Assembly (NCBI RefSeq): GCF_003966225.1
Contig: NZ_RXNU01000012.1
Span: 62,001 to 126,000 of the forward strand
Source of the DNA: Shewanella canadensis
GTDB lineage: Bacteria > Pseudomonadota > Gammaproteobacteria > Enterobacterales > Shewanellaceae
Length of the DNA stretch: 64,000 nucleotides
Direction of reading: 5' to 3'
A model generated the notes under the pieces. That model saw only the letters and a program-made list of their open reading frames with translations. It was not told the DNA's origin and made no database searches. This document shows, one piece after another, positions 17,663-26,904 of this stretch. The translations under genes and the position numbers were made by a program. How positions within the stretch are numbered: position 1 is the first letter of the stretch; each line of letters begins with the position of its first letter.

Positions 17663-18541
17663 TTAAAACAGTTTGCTGCCCCAACCAAGCTTGCTTCTCA
17701 GCACATGGAAATAGTTATGCCCTTTGGGGTGGATAAGCCTGAGGCGTTCTTGACTCCTTCGAACGATAATCTCATCGCCGGGCAGTACGGACAATGTGAC
17801 GTGTCCGTCACAACTCACCTCCAGGTTATCACCGTTATCCGGTGAGACCACCAGTTTTATGGTGCTACTGGCATCGACCACGATTGGACGACAGGAGAGG
17901 GTATGAGGAAACATAGGGACTAGGATGAGGGCTTCAAGGTTCGGGGTCAGAATCGCTCCCCCAGCCGATAATGAATAGGCCGTAGAGCCTGTCGGCGTTG
18001 ATACAATCATGCCGTCGGCGCGTTGGCTATACATGAAGTCGTCATCGATATAGACCTCAAATTCGATCATGTGGGCCACTTTTCCCGGGTGAAGCACGGC
18101 TTCATTCACGGCTGTATTGCTCGATTTCATATGGCCGTGGCGATGTACTTCAGTTTCGAGCAGGAATCTGTGTTCAGTCTTGAATTGTCCATCGAGCACT
18201 TCACCCAGCGCGGCCTCGAACGAATCGGGGGGAAGGTCGGTCAAAAATCCAAGATTACCACGGTTGACACCAATGACACCGATATCAAACCTGGCTAAGA
18301 CTCGCGCCGCACCCAGCATATTACCATCACCGCCCACGACGATAGCGAGATCGCATTTTTCACCGATCTCGAGTAGATCGACTGACACAGCCTGAGGTCC
18401 TATATCGGCAGCGACTCTCTCTTCTACCAGGATGTCGAAGCCCTGCATCGTTAACCAGTGATGTAAACGTTTTAGGGTCAGGTTTGTGCCGTGGTGATTA
18501 GGCTTGCCAATCAGGCCAATAGATTGAAACGTTTTAGGCAT
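17663..18541 (-). CDS. nadK: NAD kinase
   Basis: A 292-residue ATP-dependent NAD kinase, the same length as the E. coli enzyme when started at the ATG encoding MPKTFQSIGLIGKP. The ATP-grasp-like motif GGDGNMLGAAR is near residue 72 and the glycine-rich STPTGSTAYSLSAGG near 174. It makes NADP from NAD in the cytoplasm. An in-frame ATG at 18586 is rejected because that extension overlaps the divergent grpE heat-shock promoter and has no family counterpart. The divergent nadK / grpE order is conserved in gammaproteobacteria. Confidence 0.96.
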   Translation of the reverse strand: MPKTFQSIGLIGKPNHHGTNLTLKRLHHWLTMQGFDILVEERVAADIGPQAVSVDLLEIGEKCDLAIVVGGDGNMLGAARVLARFDIGVIGVNRGNLGFLTDLPPDSFEAALGEVLDGQFKTEHRFLLETEVHRHGHMKSSNTAVNEAVLHPGKVAHMIEFEVYIDDDFMYSQRADGMIVSTPTGSTAYSLSAGGAILTPNLEALILVPMFPHTLSCRPIVVDASSTIKLVVSPDNGDNLEVSCDGHVTLSVLPGDEIIVRRSQERLRLIHPKGHNYFHVLRSKLGWGSKLF

Positions 18542-18560
18542 ATTTATCTTAGTGCTAGGG

Positions 18561-18590
18561 CTTGAAACCTTGAATGTGATCCCCATATTA
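18561..18590 (+). promoter_or_regulatory. Sigma-32 heat-shock promoter of grpE
   Basis: CTTGAAA at 18561-18567 and CCCCATATTA at 18581-18590 with a 13-nt spacer match the sigma-32 consensus closely. It points at grpE, whose start is 45 bp downstream of the -10 end. Confidence 0.88.
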
Positions 18591-18634
18591 TCCTCAGAGC
18601 ACGCAGAAACAAAGTATTTTTAGCTGGAGTTAGA

Positions 18635-19264
18635 ATGAGCAACGATTCGAGTAAAGCGAAACAGAACCAAGTAGATGAAGCTGTTGAAGGTGAAATCATC
18701 ACAGATAATGAAAATGAAACTGTTACAGGTGAAGCCAGTTTGATGGATGAACTTACTCAGGCAAACTTTCGTGTTGAAGAGCTGGAGCAGGCATTAGCAG
18801 CCGCGACAGCCAAAGTTGATGAGCAAAAAGATTCTGTTATCAGAGCCGCTGCCGAGGTTGATAATATTCGTCGTCGTGCCGCTATCGATGTTGAGAAAGC
18901 CCGCAAATTTGCCCTTGAAAAGTTTGCTAATGAACTTCTGCCGGTGATTGACAATATGGAGCGCGCGCTCCAGGGAACCGATGCTGAAGCTGAGGCGACT
19001 AAAGCTGTTTACGAAGGTGTAGAGTTAACACTGAAGAGCTTTATTGGTACGGTTGAAAAGTTTGGATTGAAAGTGGTTAACCCTCAGGGGGAACCCTTTA
19101 ACCCAGAGCATCATCAGGCTATCGGTATGCAACCAAGCCCGGATTTTCCTGCAAACACAGTCATGATGGTTATGCAGAAAGGCTATACCCTTAACGAGCG
19201 TCTATTACGTCCGGCTATGGTCATGGTGTCTCAAGGCGGAGCTGCTGTAGATACACAGGCTTAA
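18635..19264 (+). CDS. grpE: Nucleotide exchange factor GrpE
   Basis: A 209-residue GrpE. The first ~40 residues are acidic and unstructured, a long coiled coil follows (about 45-130, with AAEVDNIRRRAAIDVEKARKFA inside it), and the C-terminal beta domain ends GYTLNERLLRPAMVMVS. It releases ADP from DnaK in the heat-shock chaperone cycle. TTAGCTGGAGTTAG supplies a ribosome site. The sigma-32 promoter just upstream and the hairpin just downstream make this a single-gene heat-shock transcript. Confidence 0.97.
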   Translation: MSNDSSKAKQNQVDEAVEGEIITDNENETVTGEASLMDELTQANFRVEELEQALAAATAKVDEQKDSVIRAAAEVDNIRRRAAIDVEKARKFALEKFANELLPVIDNMERALQGTDAEAEATKAVYEGVELTLKSFIGTVEKFGLKVVNPQGEPFNPEHHQAIGMQPSPDFPANTVMMVMQKGYTLNERLLRPAMVMVSQGGAAVDTQA

Positions 19265-19312
19265 TTGTTATTGAGGTCGAATCTTTTCCAGGAAACGACT
19301 TTGATTGATAAT

Positions 19313-19341
19313 AAAAAGGACTGCATCTGCAGTCCTTTTTT
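19313..19341. terminator. Bidirectional intrinsic terminator
   Basis: GGACTGCA-TC-TGCAGTCC is flanked by A5 and T6 between grpE and the convergent dxs operon end, and can serve both. Confidence 0.85.
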
Positions 19342-19383
19342 ATTGAGCGTTATCTAAGATATGCCCAAAGGTAAGCCTGAAGG

Positions 19384-21249
19384 CTACTTTAAGTATTCTT
19401 CAACCTGCTCCAGGATACCCGCAGCATCGAGTCTGAGTTCTGCAAGGATTTCACCCGATTCCCCATGTTTAATAAACTCATCGGGCAGGCCGATTTGAAG
19501 TACCGGCATCGGCTGTTTAAGCTGCTGCAGCAATTCGAGTACACCCGAACCTGCGCCGCCCATGATGGCATTTTCTTCGACGGTAACGAGTACGTCATGA
19601 GAATCGGCAAGCTGTTTAACCAACTCAACATCGAGAGGTTTGACAAAGCGCATATCGGCAACCGTCGCATCGAGAGATTCGGCGGCGGTTAATACATCGG
19701 CAAGCAGAGTTCCGAAGTTAAGAATCGCGACTTTCTTCCCCTGACGCTTGATTAAGCCTTTACCTATGGGTAAGGCTTGCATCTCTTCAACCTGAGTCTC
19801 ACCTGTCGCGCTGCCTCTGGGGTAGCGAACTGCCGTAGGGCCTTCTCTGTAGCAATAACCGGTATAGAGCATCTGACGACACTCATTTTCATCCGATGGC
19901 GCCATTATGATCATATTCGGCACAGTACGCATAAAGCTAAGATCGAAGGCGCCTTGGTGTGTGGGACCGTCTGCACCGACAATACCGCCTCTGTCGATAG
20001 CGAATAATACGGGCAACTTCTGTAGCGCAACATCGTGAATAAGCTGATCATAACCACGCTGCAGGAAGGTCGAATAGATAGCCACTACGGGCTTTAATCC
20101 TTCACAAGCAAAACCAGCACCTAAGGTGACGGCGTGTTGCTCTGCAATGGCGGCATCGAAATATTGCTTAGGAAAACGTTGAGAGAACTCAACCATTCCA
20201 GAACCTTCACGCATGGCTGGTGTTATACCCAATACCTTGTCATCTTTCTCGGCGACATCGCACAACCATTTACCAAATACCTGTGAAAAGGTTGGGTTAC
20301 TGGGTTTAGAAGCTGGCTTCTCAAAGGTCGAGGGATCAAATTTAGGCACGGCGTGCCAGCCGATGGGATCTTTCTCTGCCGGCTCATATCCACGACCTTT
20401 CTTGGTCATGATATGTAAAATTTGCGGGCCAGATAGATTACGCATATTGCGCATCGTTTCGACCAACGCATCAACATCATGGCCATCGATAGGGCCGATA
20501 TAGTTAAAGCCCAGCTCTTCAAACATAGTGCCGGGAACCACCATGCCCTTGAGATGCTCTTCGGTACGCTTTGCCATCTCTTTGATGACCGGCAACCCTT
20601 CAAGGACCTTCTTACTACTCTCACGAATCGTAGTATAGAAACGTCCCGACATAAGTTGAGCCAGATGATTATTCAGCGCGCCGACATTCTCAGAGATAGA
20701 CATCTCGTTGTCGTTGAGCACGACTAACATATCATTGTGCAGATCACCTGCGTGGTTCATGGCTTCAAACACCATGCCGCCGGTCATGGCACCATCACCG
20801 ATGACTGAGACCACTTTGCGTCCGGCTTGCTCTTTGTCAGCGGCTACAGCCATTGCGAGCGCCGCGCTGATAGAGGTACCTGAGTGTCCCACGCTGAAGG
20901 TGTCGTACTCACTCTCTTCACGCCAAGGGAAAGGGTGTATTCCCCCTTTTTGACGTATGGTGTGCATCCTGTCACGGCGACCGGTCAGGATTTTATGTGG
21001 GTAGGCCTGGTGGCCAACATCCCAAATCAGACGGTCGAAGGGGGTGTTATAAACATAGTGAAGCGCTACGGTGAGCTCGACAGTTCCAAGCCCTGAAGCG
21101 AAGTGACCACTAGATTTACCCACAGATTTCAAAAGGAAACCTCTAAGCTCGTCTGCCAATTGAGGCAGTACTGCTTGAGGGAGCTGTCGTAGCTCATCAG
21201 GGGTATTAGCCTGTGCTAACACAGGGTAGTTAGATATATCCAAACTCAT
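19384..21249 (-). CDS. dxs: 1-deoxy-D-xylulose-5-phosphate synthase
   Basis: A 621-residue thiamine-diphosphate enzyme that condenses pyruvate and glyceraldehyde 3-phosphate, the first step of the MEP isoprenoid pathway. Visible motifs are the GHSGTSISAALAMA region, the TPP-binding GDGAMTGGM with NDNEMSIS near residues 150-185, and the transketolase-type DRGGIVGADGPTHQG. It is the last gene of an xseB - ispA - dxs operon with 20 bp between ispA and dxs, the standard order in gammaproteobacteria. Confidence 0.97.
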   Translation of the reverse strand: MSLDISNYPVLAQANTPDELRQLPQAVLPQLADELRGFLLKSVGKSSGHFASGLGTVELTVALHYVYNTPFDRLIWDVGHQAYPHKILTGRRDRMHTIRQKGGIHPFPWREESEYDTFSVGHSGTSISAALAMAVAADKEQAGRKVVSVIGDGAMTGGMVFEAMNHAGDLHNDMLVVLNDNEMSISENVGALNNHLAQLMSGRFYTTIRESSKKVLEGLPVIKEMAKRTEEHLKGMVVPGTMFEELGFNYIGPIDGHDVDALVETMRNMRNLSGPQILHIMTKKGRGYEPAEKDPIGWHAVPKFDPSTFEKPASKPSNPTFSQVFGKWLCDVAEKDDKVLGITPAMREGSGMVEFSQRFPKQYFDAAIAEQHAVTLGAGFACEGLKPVVAIYSTFLQRGYDQLIHDVALQKLPVLFAIDRGGIVGADGPTHQGAFDLSFMRTVPNMIIMAPSDENECRQMLYTGYCYREGPTAVRYPRGSATGETQVEEMQALPIGKGLIKRQGKKVAILNFGTLLADVLTAAESLDATVADMRFVKPLDVELVKQLADSHDVLVTVEENAIMGGAGSGVLELLQQLKQPMPVLQIGLPDEFIKHGESGEILAELRLDAAGILEQVEEYLK

Positions 21250-21269
21250 CGAGATAACTTGTCTCTTTA

Positions 21270-22151
21270 TTATACTCTTCGCTCAATGATAAAACGGGCG
21301 AATTCGGCAATTAGCTGACTATTGTATGGTAATTTTGTCAGCGCTGATAGGGCATCATCAATCAAACTTTGGGCCGTGGCTTGTGCTCCTTCTAATCCCA
21401 GTAGTCTGGGATAGGTGCTCTTATTGGAGTCACAATCGGAACCCTGAGGTTTCCCCAGTTCTTCGGTGCTGGCGATGATATCGAGTACGTCATCCTGCAC
21501 TTGAAATGCCAGCCCAATGGCATCGGCAAAATCCATCAACAAATTTTGCTCTTCTATACTGATAGCCGCTGCGATCATCGGCAGTTCAACCGCGCAACGG
21601 ATCAGGGCGCCGGTTTTTAATTTATGCAGTTGGGTCAGTGTCGCTAAATCAATCTGCTTATTTGTTGCATTGAGATCCATAGCTTGACCGCCACACATCC
21701 CGGAATATCCTGAGGCCTTAGCTAAGGCTCTCACCATGGCCAGATTTTGGCTCGGTGTAATACCATCGATGGGCTCACAGATGCTTTCGAAGGCCAGGGC
21801 TTGCAGTGCATCACCCGCTAAGATCGCGGTAGCTTCGTCGAAGGCAATATGAACAGTAGGTTGCCCCCGGCGCAGAGCATCATCGTCCATAGCCGGAAGA
21901 TCATCATGAATTAATGAATAAGCATGAACACATTCTATGGCGGCCGCGCAGGCGTCGAGTTTTTCTGGGGCAACATTCAGCATATCGCCGATGGCATAGA
22001 CTAAGAATGGCCTGATACGCTTACCACCAATTAAAGCCCCATGCTTCATGGCCGATTGTAATTTTAGATCTGTGGTAGCTTGAGAGTCGATAATAGATTT
22101 AATTTGCTCATCGACACGTTGCTGATATTGAGAGATGGCTCTGGCTAACAA
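21270..22151 (-). CDS. ispA: Farnesyl diphosphate synthase (geranyltranstransferase)
   Basis: A 293-residue short-chain prenyltransferase with both aspartate-rich motifs: DDLPAMDDD near residues 82-90 and DDVLD near 220. It adds isopentenyl diphosphate to dimethylallyl and geranyl diphosphate. The start is a TTG directly after the xseB stop codon (TAATTG), with GAGGG upstream, so translation is probably coupled to xseB. Confidence 0.95.
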   Translation of the reverse strand: MLARAISQYQQRVDEQIKSIIDSQATTDLKLQSAMKHGALIGGKRIRPFLVYAIGDMLNVAPEKLDACAAAIECVHAYSLIHDDLPAMDDDALRRGQPTVHIAFDEATAILAGDALQALAFESICEPIDGITPSQNLAMVRALAKASGYSGMCGGQAMDLNATNKQIDLATLTQLHKLKTGALIRCAVELPMIAAAISIEEQNLLMDFADAIGLAFQVQDDVLDIIASTEELGKPQGSDCDSNKSTYPRLLGLEGAQATAQSLIDDALSALTKLPYNSQLIAEFARFIIERRV

Positions 22152-22391
22152 TTATTCGCCCTCAGTTGCATAGGTCGCTAATGAGGCATTTTCATCCTCT
22201 TGCAGTAGGATCGCGACCTTTTGTTGAGCTTGTTCGAGTTTACCTTGGCTATTGCGAACAAGTTTTATACCACGTTCGAACTGTTTAAGTGCATCATCGA
22301 GGGAAACGTCGCCTTGTTCAAGATCTGACACAATACGTTCAAGTTCGCAAAGGGATTCTTCAAAAGTGAGGTTTTCAGGTTTTTTAGCCAC
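22152..22391 (-). CDS. xseB: Exodeoxyribonuclease VII small subunit
   Basis: A 79-residue protein containing the family core LTFEESLCELERIVSDLEQGD and a following coiled coil. It binds XseA to form the single-strand exonuclease VII. The GTG at 22391 (MAKKPENLTF) is chosen because TAGGAA lies 8 nt upstream and the length fits the family; the frame stays open further upstream but that part has no family similarity. First gene of the isoprenoid operon. Confidence 0.93.
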   Translation of the reverse strand: MAKKPENLTFEESLCELERIVSDLEQGDVSLDDALKQFERGIKLVRNSQGKLEQAQQKVAILLQEDENASLATYATEGE

Positions 22392-22825
22392 GGTAACGTT
22401 TCCTAGAAAATTGCGTGTGACAAGGTATCTCAGGCGGCGACTAGGGTCAAATCGGGCTGCGGTAAATTTGTGCAATAGCACGCTTTATCGAGGTTTTTTT
22501 ATAAAAAATTGAATTTGTAGCTAAACTTGCGTGTAAGCTGTCCGATAATTGAAAGTAGGACTTTTATTTTTTGAATAATTATTGAATCGACATTTTCGGT
22601 ATCGGTTCGGTCCCTTTAATCACTTTACCCAATACCGCACATTCATTAACACTCTCATTTTGATGATTATACAAAAGGTATATACGATGAGATTAGTGTT
22701 AAAGTTGGGTATATTAACGTGTAAGAATACTTTGTGATATGGCACTTCTTGGCCGTATCAATAAAAACAACTTCATACTGATCGGATGGACCGCATCCGG
22801 AATCAGTTTCATTTAAGGAGCAGTT
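22392..22825. other. Divergent xseB / pomA intergenic region
   Basis: The 434-bp gap must carry the promoters of the isoprenoid operon and of pomAB. It is A/T rich after 22500. No convincing flagellar-type (sigma-28 or sigma-54) promoter, operator or small gene was recognised by eye. Confidence 0.5.
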
Positions 22826-23593
22826 GTGGATTTAGCAACCCTGATAGGACTCATTGGCGCGTTTGGTTTTGTCATCATGGCGATGGTCAGCAGTGGTGGT
22901 ATTGCCATTTTTATCGATGTTCCTTCGGTGCTGATTGTAATATGTGGTTCTCTTTTTGTCGTTATGATGAAGTACAACCTTAAACAGTTTCTTGGTTCCA
23001 TAAAAATTGCCGCTAAAGCCTTCATGTTTAAGATTGATAAGCCCGACGCCTTAATTGAGCAATCGATCACTATGGCCGATGCCGCACGTAAGGGGGGCTT
23101 CTTAGCGTTAGAAGAAGCCGAAATCGGCAATAGCTTTATGCAAAAAGCGGTCGATATGCTTGTCGACGGTCATGATGGCGATGTGGTACGCGACGCACTC
23201 GAGAAAGATATCGCGCTCACCGAGGAGCGGCATAAATTGGGGGTCAGTATTTTCCAAGCCCTGGGAGACGTCGCCCCGGCGATGGGAATGATTGGTACCC
23301 TGATTGGTTTGGTGGCCATGTTGTCGAATATGGATGATCCTAAATCTATCGGGCCAGCGATGGCCGTGGCCTTGTTGACGACACTCTATGGTGCCGTTGT
23401 GGCAAATATGGTTGCGATCCCTATCGCAGGTAAACTTGAGCTACGAATGAAAGAGGAGATGCTGAACCGTAACCTCATTATGGATGCGGTGTTGGCGATT
23501 CAGGATGGGCAGAACCCTAGGGTTATCGAAGGCTTCCTAAAGAACTATATTTCAGAGAAGCAGCGAGAAATAGACACAACGGACGGGGAATAG
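22826..23593 (+). CDS. pomA: Sodium-type flagellar motor stator subunit PomA
   Basis: A 255-residue MotA/PomA-family protein with four membrane segments (about 5-25, 30-50, 150-175 and 185-205) and a large cytoplasmic loop that touches the rotor. The GTG start is well placed behind AAGGAG. The sequence FQALGDVAPAMGMIGTLIGLV marks the third helix. Together with PomB it forms the ion channel that drives the flagellum; location next to the xseB operon and close similarity to PomA rather than MotA indicate sodium use. Confidence 0.94.
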   Translation: MDLATLIGLIGAFGFVIMAMVSSGGIAIFIDVPSVLIVICGSLFVVMMKYNLKQFLGSIKIAAKAFMFKIDKPDALIEQSITMADAARKGGFLALEEAEIGNSFMQKAVDMLVDGHDGDVVRDALEKDIALTEERHKLGVSIFQALGDVAPAMGMIGTLIGLVAMLSNMDDPKSIGPAMAVALLTTLYGAVVANMVAIPIAGKLELRMKEEMLNRNLIMDAVLAIQDGQNPRVIEGFLKNYISEKQREIDTTDGE

Positions 23594-23597
23594 CCCC

Positions 23598-24575
23598 ATG
23601 GCAAAGAAGGAAAAGTGTGACTGTCCACCACCCGGAGCGCCGCTCTGGTTGGCAACCTTTGCCGATTTGATGTCACTCTTGATGTGTTTCTTCGTTCTGC
23701 TGTTGGCTTTCTCCGAAATGGATGTGATGAAGTTTAAGCAGATTGCGGGTTCGATGAAGTATGCATTTGGTGTACAGAATAAAGTCGAAGTAAAAGATAT
23801 TCCTAAGGGAACCTCAGTCATAGCACTCGAGTTCAGACCCGGCCGCCCGGAGCCGACTCCCATCGAAATTATCAACCAGCAAACGAACGAGATGACAGAG
23901 CCTGTACTTGAGTATCAGGCCGGAGATGACGATAGCTCGGGTGGTGTGCAACAACAAAGGGGTGAGCAGCGTGGGGGAGAAGCCTCAGCGACTGCTCAGG
24001 AAGAGGCTGAGTCAAAGTCTGAGTCCAAATCTGAAGCTGAGGCGAAAGCAAAAGCCGAAGAAGAGTCAAAGGCTCAAGCCGCGGCACAAGATCAAATTAA
24101 CGACGAAGTTAAGAAGATGGCTCAGGAGCTCAATAAGGAGATTGTCGATGGCGCTATCGAAATTGAATCTTTGGGTCAGCAGATCATCATCAGGATCCGT
24201 GAGAAGGGCGCTTTTTCATCGGGCTCAGGTTTCCTACAACCCAGATTTAAACCCGTTATACGCCGTGTGGGTGAGTTGCTCAAAGATGTGCCTGGGATTG
24301 TCACCGTATCGGGTCATACCGATGACATGCGGATCAGTAATGAGCTCTACAGTTCCAACTGGGATCTTTCCAGTAAACGAGCCGTAGCCGTTGCCCATGA
24401 ACTCATTCGCGTCAAAGGATTTGATCAACGTAGAATGAAGGTCGTTGGCATGGCTAACTCAGATCCTTTGGTTGCCAATGATTCACCGGGAAATCGTGCA
24501 CGTAATCGCCGGGTTGAGATTGCTATCGAACAGGGTAAACCCAAAGTTTCTGATGAAATTTTGGTAGGTCAGTAG
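23598..24575 (+). CDS. pomB: Sodium-type flagellar motor stator subunit PomB
   Basis: A 325-residue MotB/PomB protein starting 4 bp after pomA. The single membrane helix near residues 16-38 contains the ion-binding aspartate D23 (in ATFADLMS). A C-terminal OmpA-type peptidoglycan domain (about 195-315) has VSGHTDDMRISNELYSS. Between them, about residues 110-170, is an unusually repetitive Glu/Ala/Lys/Ser linker that looks like a flexible or helical tether and may vary in length between strains. Confidence 0.94.
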   Translation: MAKKEKCDCPPPGAPLWLATFADLMSLLMCFFVLLLAFSEMDVMKFKQIAGSMKYAFGVQNKVEVKDIPKGTSVIALEFRPGRPEPTPIEIINQQTNEMTEPVLEYQAGDDDSSGGVQQQRGEQRGGEASATAQEEAESKSESKSEAEAKAKAEEESKAQAAAQDQINDEVKKMAQELNKEIVDGAIEIESLGQQIIIRIREKGAFSSGSGFLQPRFKPVIRRVGELLKDVPGIVTVSGHTDDMRISNELYSSNWDLSSKRAVAVAHELIRVKGFDQRRMKVVGMANSDPLVANDSPGNRARNRRVEIAIEQGKPKVSDEILVGQ

Positions 24576-24620
24576 CCTCACCATTCAACGACACTCTTAA
24601 TGTTACGTCACAGAACTATT

Positions 24621-24650
24621 AAGGCTGGAAAAGGTAAATTTTCCAGCCTT
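24621..24650 (+). terminator. Probable terminator after pomB
   Basis: AAGGCTGGAAAA and TTTTCCAGCCTT form a 12-bp stem with a 6-nt loop. No long T run follows, so efficiency is uncertain. Confidence 0.55.
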
Positions 24651-24771
24651 ATCTCCTTCAACTGAAAGAGCTCATCGCTGTTTCTGCCATTTCCCGATAG
24701 TCAAACATTCAATGATCTTGGTATAATGCGCGCAATATTGTTTAAACCCCACCCCCGTTCGGAATACCCTG

Positions 24772-26226
24772 ATGAAATTTATCGTAAAACTATTTCCTGA
24801 AATCATGATGAAGAGCAAGCCGGTAAGAATGCGTTTTACCAAGATGCTTGAAACCAATATCCGAAATGTGCTTAAAAAAGTGGATGAGTCTGCCAAGGTT
24901 AAGCGTGAGTGGGATAAGATCATGGTGTTGGTTCCCAGCGATAGGCCCGACTTGGTTGAGGCTTTTGCCGACCGTTTGTCTTGTATTCCGGGTATTGCAC
25001 ACGTACTTCAGGTCAACGAAAGCACCTTTGAATCTGTTGATGACATCTATCAGCAAACCTTAGCTCTGTATAAAGAGCAACTCGTTGGGAAGACGTTCTG
25101 TGTGCGTGTAAAGCGTGTGGGTAACCATGACTTTAAGTCGATTGAAGTTGAACGCTATGTTGGTGGTGGTTTAAATCAATTCACTGAGGCTACCGGTGTT
25201 AAACTAAAAAATCCCGATATGACCATCAACTTAGAGATAGACAGAGAAAATCTCTATCTGGTTGTTAATCGTATTCAAGGTCTGGGTGGTTACCCTATGG
25301 CGACTCAGGAAGATGTACTGTCTCTTATCTCGGGTGGTTTTGACTCGGGCGTTTCCAGTTACCAGTTTATTAAACGTGGTTCCAGAACTCACTACTGTTT
25401 CTTTAACTTAGGTGGCGATCAACATGAGATTGGCGTTAAGCAGGTAGCGTATCATTTATGGCAGAAATACGGTGAGTCTCATAAGGTTAAGTTTATCTCT
25501 GTGCCTTTTGACCCGGTCGTTACCGAGATTCTGGAGAAAATTGATAATGGTCAAATGGGAGTTATCCTCAAGCGTATGATGATGCGCACGGCTGCAAGAT
25601 TGGCTGATAAAATGGGGATCCAGGCGCTGGTAACCGGTGAAGCCATGGGGCAAGTGTCCAGCCAAACATTAACGAATTTGAATGTTATCGATCGTTGTAC
25701 CGAACAGTTAATATTACGTCCGCTGATTGCGATGGATAAGCAAGATATTATTAACCTGAGTCGTAAGATAGGTACCGAAGATTTCTCTAAATCGATTCCT
25801 GAATATTGTGGGGTTATCTCGCAAAAGCCAACGGTTAAAGCGGTACTTTCAAAAATTGAAGCCGAAGAGCAAAAGTTCTCTGAGGATCTTATTGAACGTG
25901 TCCTGGAAACTGCCGAAATCATCGATATCAGAGAGATAGCAACCAGCATGGATACAAAGATAACAGAAACTGAAACGGTTGGTGACGTCAACTCTAATGA
26001 AGTTATCATTGATGTCAGAGCACCGGAAGAGGAGGAGAAAGATCCTCTGAAGCTTGAAGGTATTGAGATTAAAACGATTCCGTTTTTTAAGCTTGCAACT
26101 CAATTTGCGGATCTGGATAAAGCTAAAACTTATCTGCTATATTGCGATCGCGGCGTGATGAGTAAATTACAGGCCCTATACTTGCAAGAGCAGGGTTATG
26201 AGAACGTGAAGGTGTATCGTCCTTAA
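24772..26226 (+). CDS. thiI: tRNA 4-thiouridine synthase ThiI
   Basis: A 484-residue ThiI with N-terminal ferredoxin-like and THUMP domains (about 1-165), the PP-loop SGGFDSGVSSY near 184, and a C-terminal rhodanese domain whose catalytic cysteine is in LLYCDRGVMS near 461. It adenylates U8 of tRNA and moves sulphur to it, and also serves thiamine thiazole synthesis. A TATAAT at 24722-24727 is a likely -10 box. The presence of the rhodanese domain matches the enterobacterial form. Confidence 0.96.
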   Translation: MKFIVKLFPEIMMKSKPVRMRFTKMLETNIRNVLKKVDESAKVKREWDKIMVLVPSDRPDLVEAFADRLSCIPGIAHVLQVNESTFESVDDIYQQTLALYKEQLVGKTFCVRVKRVGNHDFKSIEVERYVGGGLNQFTEATGVKLKNPDMTINLEIDRENLYLVVNRIQGLGGYPMATQEDVLSLISGGFDSGVSSYQFIKRGSRTHYCFFNLGGDQHEIGVKQVAYHLWQKYGESHKVKFISVPFDPVVTEILEKIDNGQMGVILKRMMMRTAARLADKMGIQALVTGEAMGQVSSQTLTNLNVIDRCTEQLILRPLIAMDKQDIINLSRKIGTEDFSKSIPEYCGVISQKPTVKAVLSKIEAEEQKFSEDLIERVLETAEIIDIREIATSMDTKITETETVGDVNSNEVIIDVRAPEEEEKDPLKLEGIEIKTIPFFKLATQFADLDKAKTYLLYCDRGVMSKLQALYLQEQGYENVKVYRP

Positions 26227-26280
26227 ATCGCTCCTTAGAGGCTCACAAGCTCTATAGGCAATACAGGTAACACTATCAAT

Positions 26281-26314
26281 AGCCGCAACTATCGTAATAG
26301 CTGCGGCTTTTTTA
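26281..26314 (+). terminator. Terminator after thiI
   Basis: AGCCGCAACTAT and ATAGCTGCGGCT pair with one mismatch, followed by T7. Confidence 0.75.
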
Positions 26315-26325
26315 TGTCTGCAGTA

Positions 26326-26358
26326 ACATTCGCGGCTAAAGCCGCTCCTACATAAAGA
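26326..26358. repeat. Short dispersed repeat (AACATTCGCGGCTAAAGCCGC type)
   Basis: A small palindrome CGCGGCTAAAGCCGC followed by TCCTAC. A diverged reverse-orientation relative (GTAGGAGTGACTTCAGCCGC) is at 54283-54302. This fits the short intergenic repeats seen in Shewanella chromosomes. Confidence 0.45.
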
Positions 26359-26438
26359 ATATCTTAACTCGTAGCTCGCAACTCTCAGTGCTCTGTCATG
26401 ACCTTAAAACTTACCGCTTTCCCCTTTATTACAGACAC

Positions 26439-26482
26439 AAAAAAACCGCGATGCTAGTATGAGTAGCGACGCGGCTTTTAAC
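26439..26482 (-). terminator. Terminator of the small periplasmic protein gene
   Basis: Read on the minus strand, AGCCGCG and CGCGGT close a bulged hairpin followed by T7. Confidence 0.65.
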
Positions 26483-26495
26483 GAAGAGAGTTGAT

Positions 26496-26723
26496 TTACT
26501 CTGCGCGAGTAACTACCACAGTCGTTTTATCTGTAGTCTCTTCTGCGATTAAAATAGTATTCATGTCTTCAGTCAGGTTGTTTTGCATCATCTCCATGCC
26601 TTCAGCCAGCTGAGCACTAATCGTTGCGTGTAGGTCAGCCGTATCGATAACCACTTCATCGGCGCTAACGGTCGTCGCAGTAGAGAGAAGAGCGAGAACA
26701 AAAACAGTTTTAAGGTTTAGCAT
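26496..26723 (-). CDS. Small predicted periplasmic protein, function unknown
   Basis: A 75-residue protein not recognised as a named family. Residues 1-21 form a clear signal peptide (KTVFVLALLSTATTVSA) and the mature part is about 54 residues, acidic, without cysteine, rich in Thr, Met and Glu (DLHATISAQLAEGMEMMQNN). GGAGG lies 9 nt before the ATG and a terminator follows, so this is a believable single-gene transcript. It is divergent from gcvA. Confidence 0.7.
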   Translation of the reverse strand: MLNLKTVFVLALLSTATTVSADEVVIDTADLHATISAQLAEGMEMMQNNLTEDMNTILIAEETTDKTTVVVTRAE

Positions 26724-26904
26724 ATGGGTCGCCTCCGGGCGGACATTTCGGGTTGTCAGACACTCCCCGATTTCGTCGTAGAGGCTGCCTAACTTTATTC
26801 ATTTCGTTGGCGCATAATTTAATCAAAATCACTTCCCTTAACAAACGATAAAATGTAACAATACGGATTAGAAAAACTAATCAAAAGATGGGATCCGGAT
26901 CACT

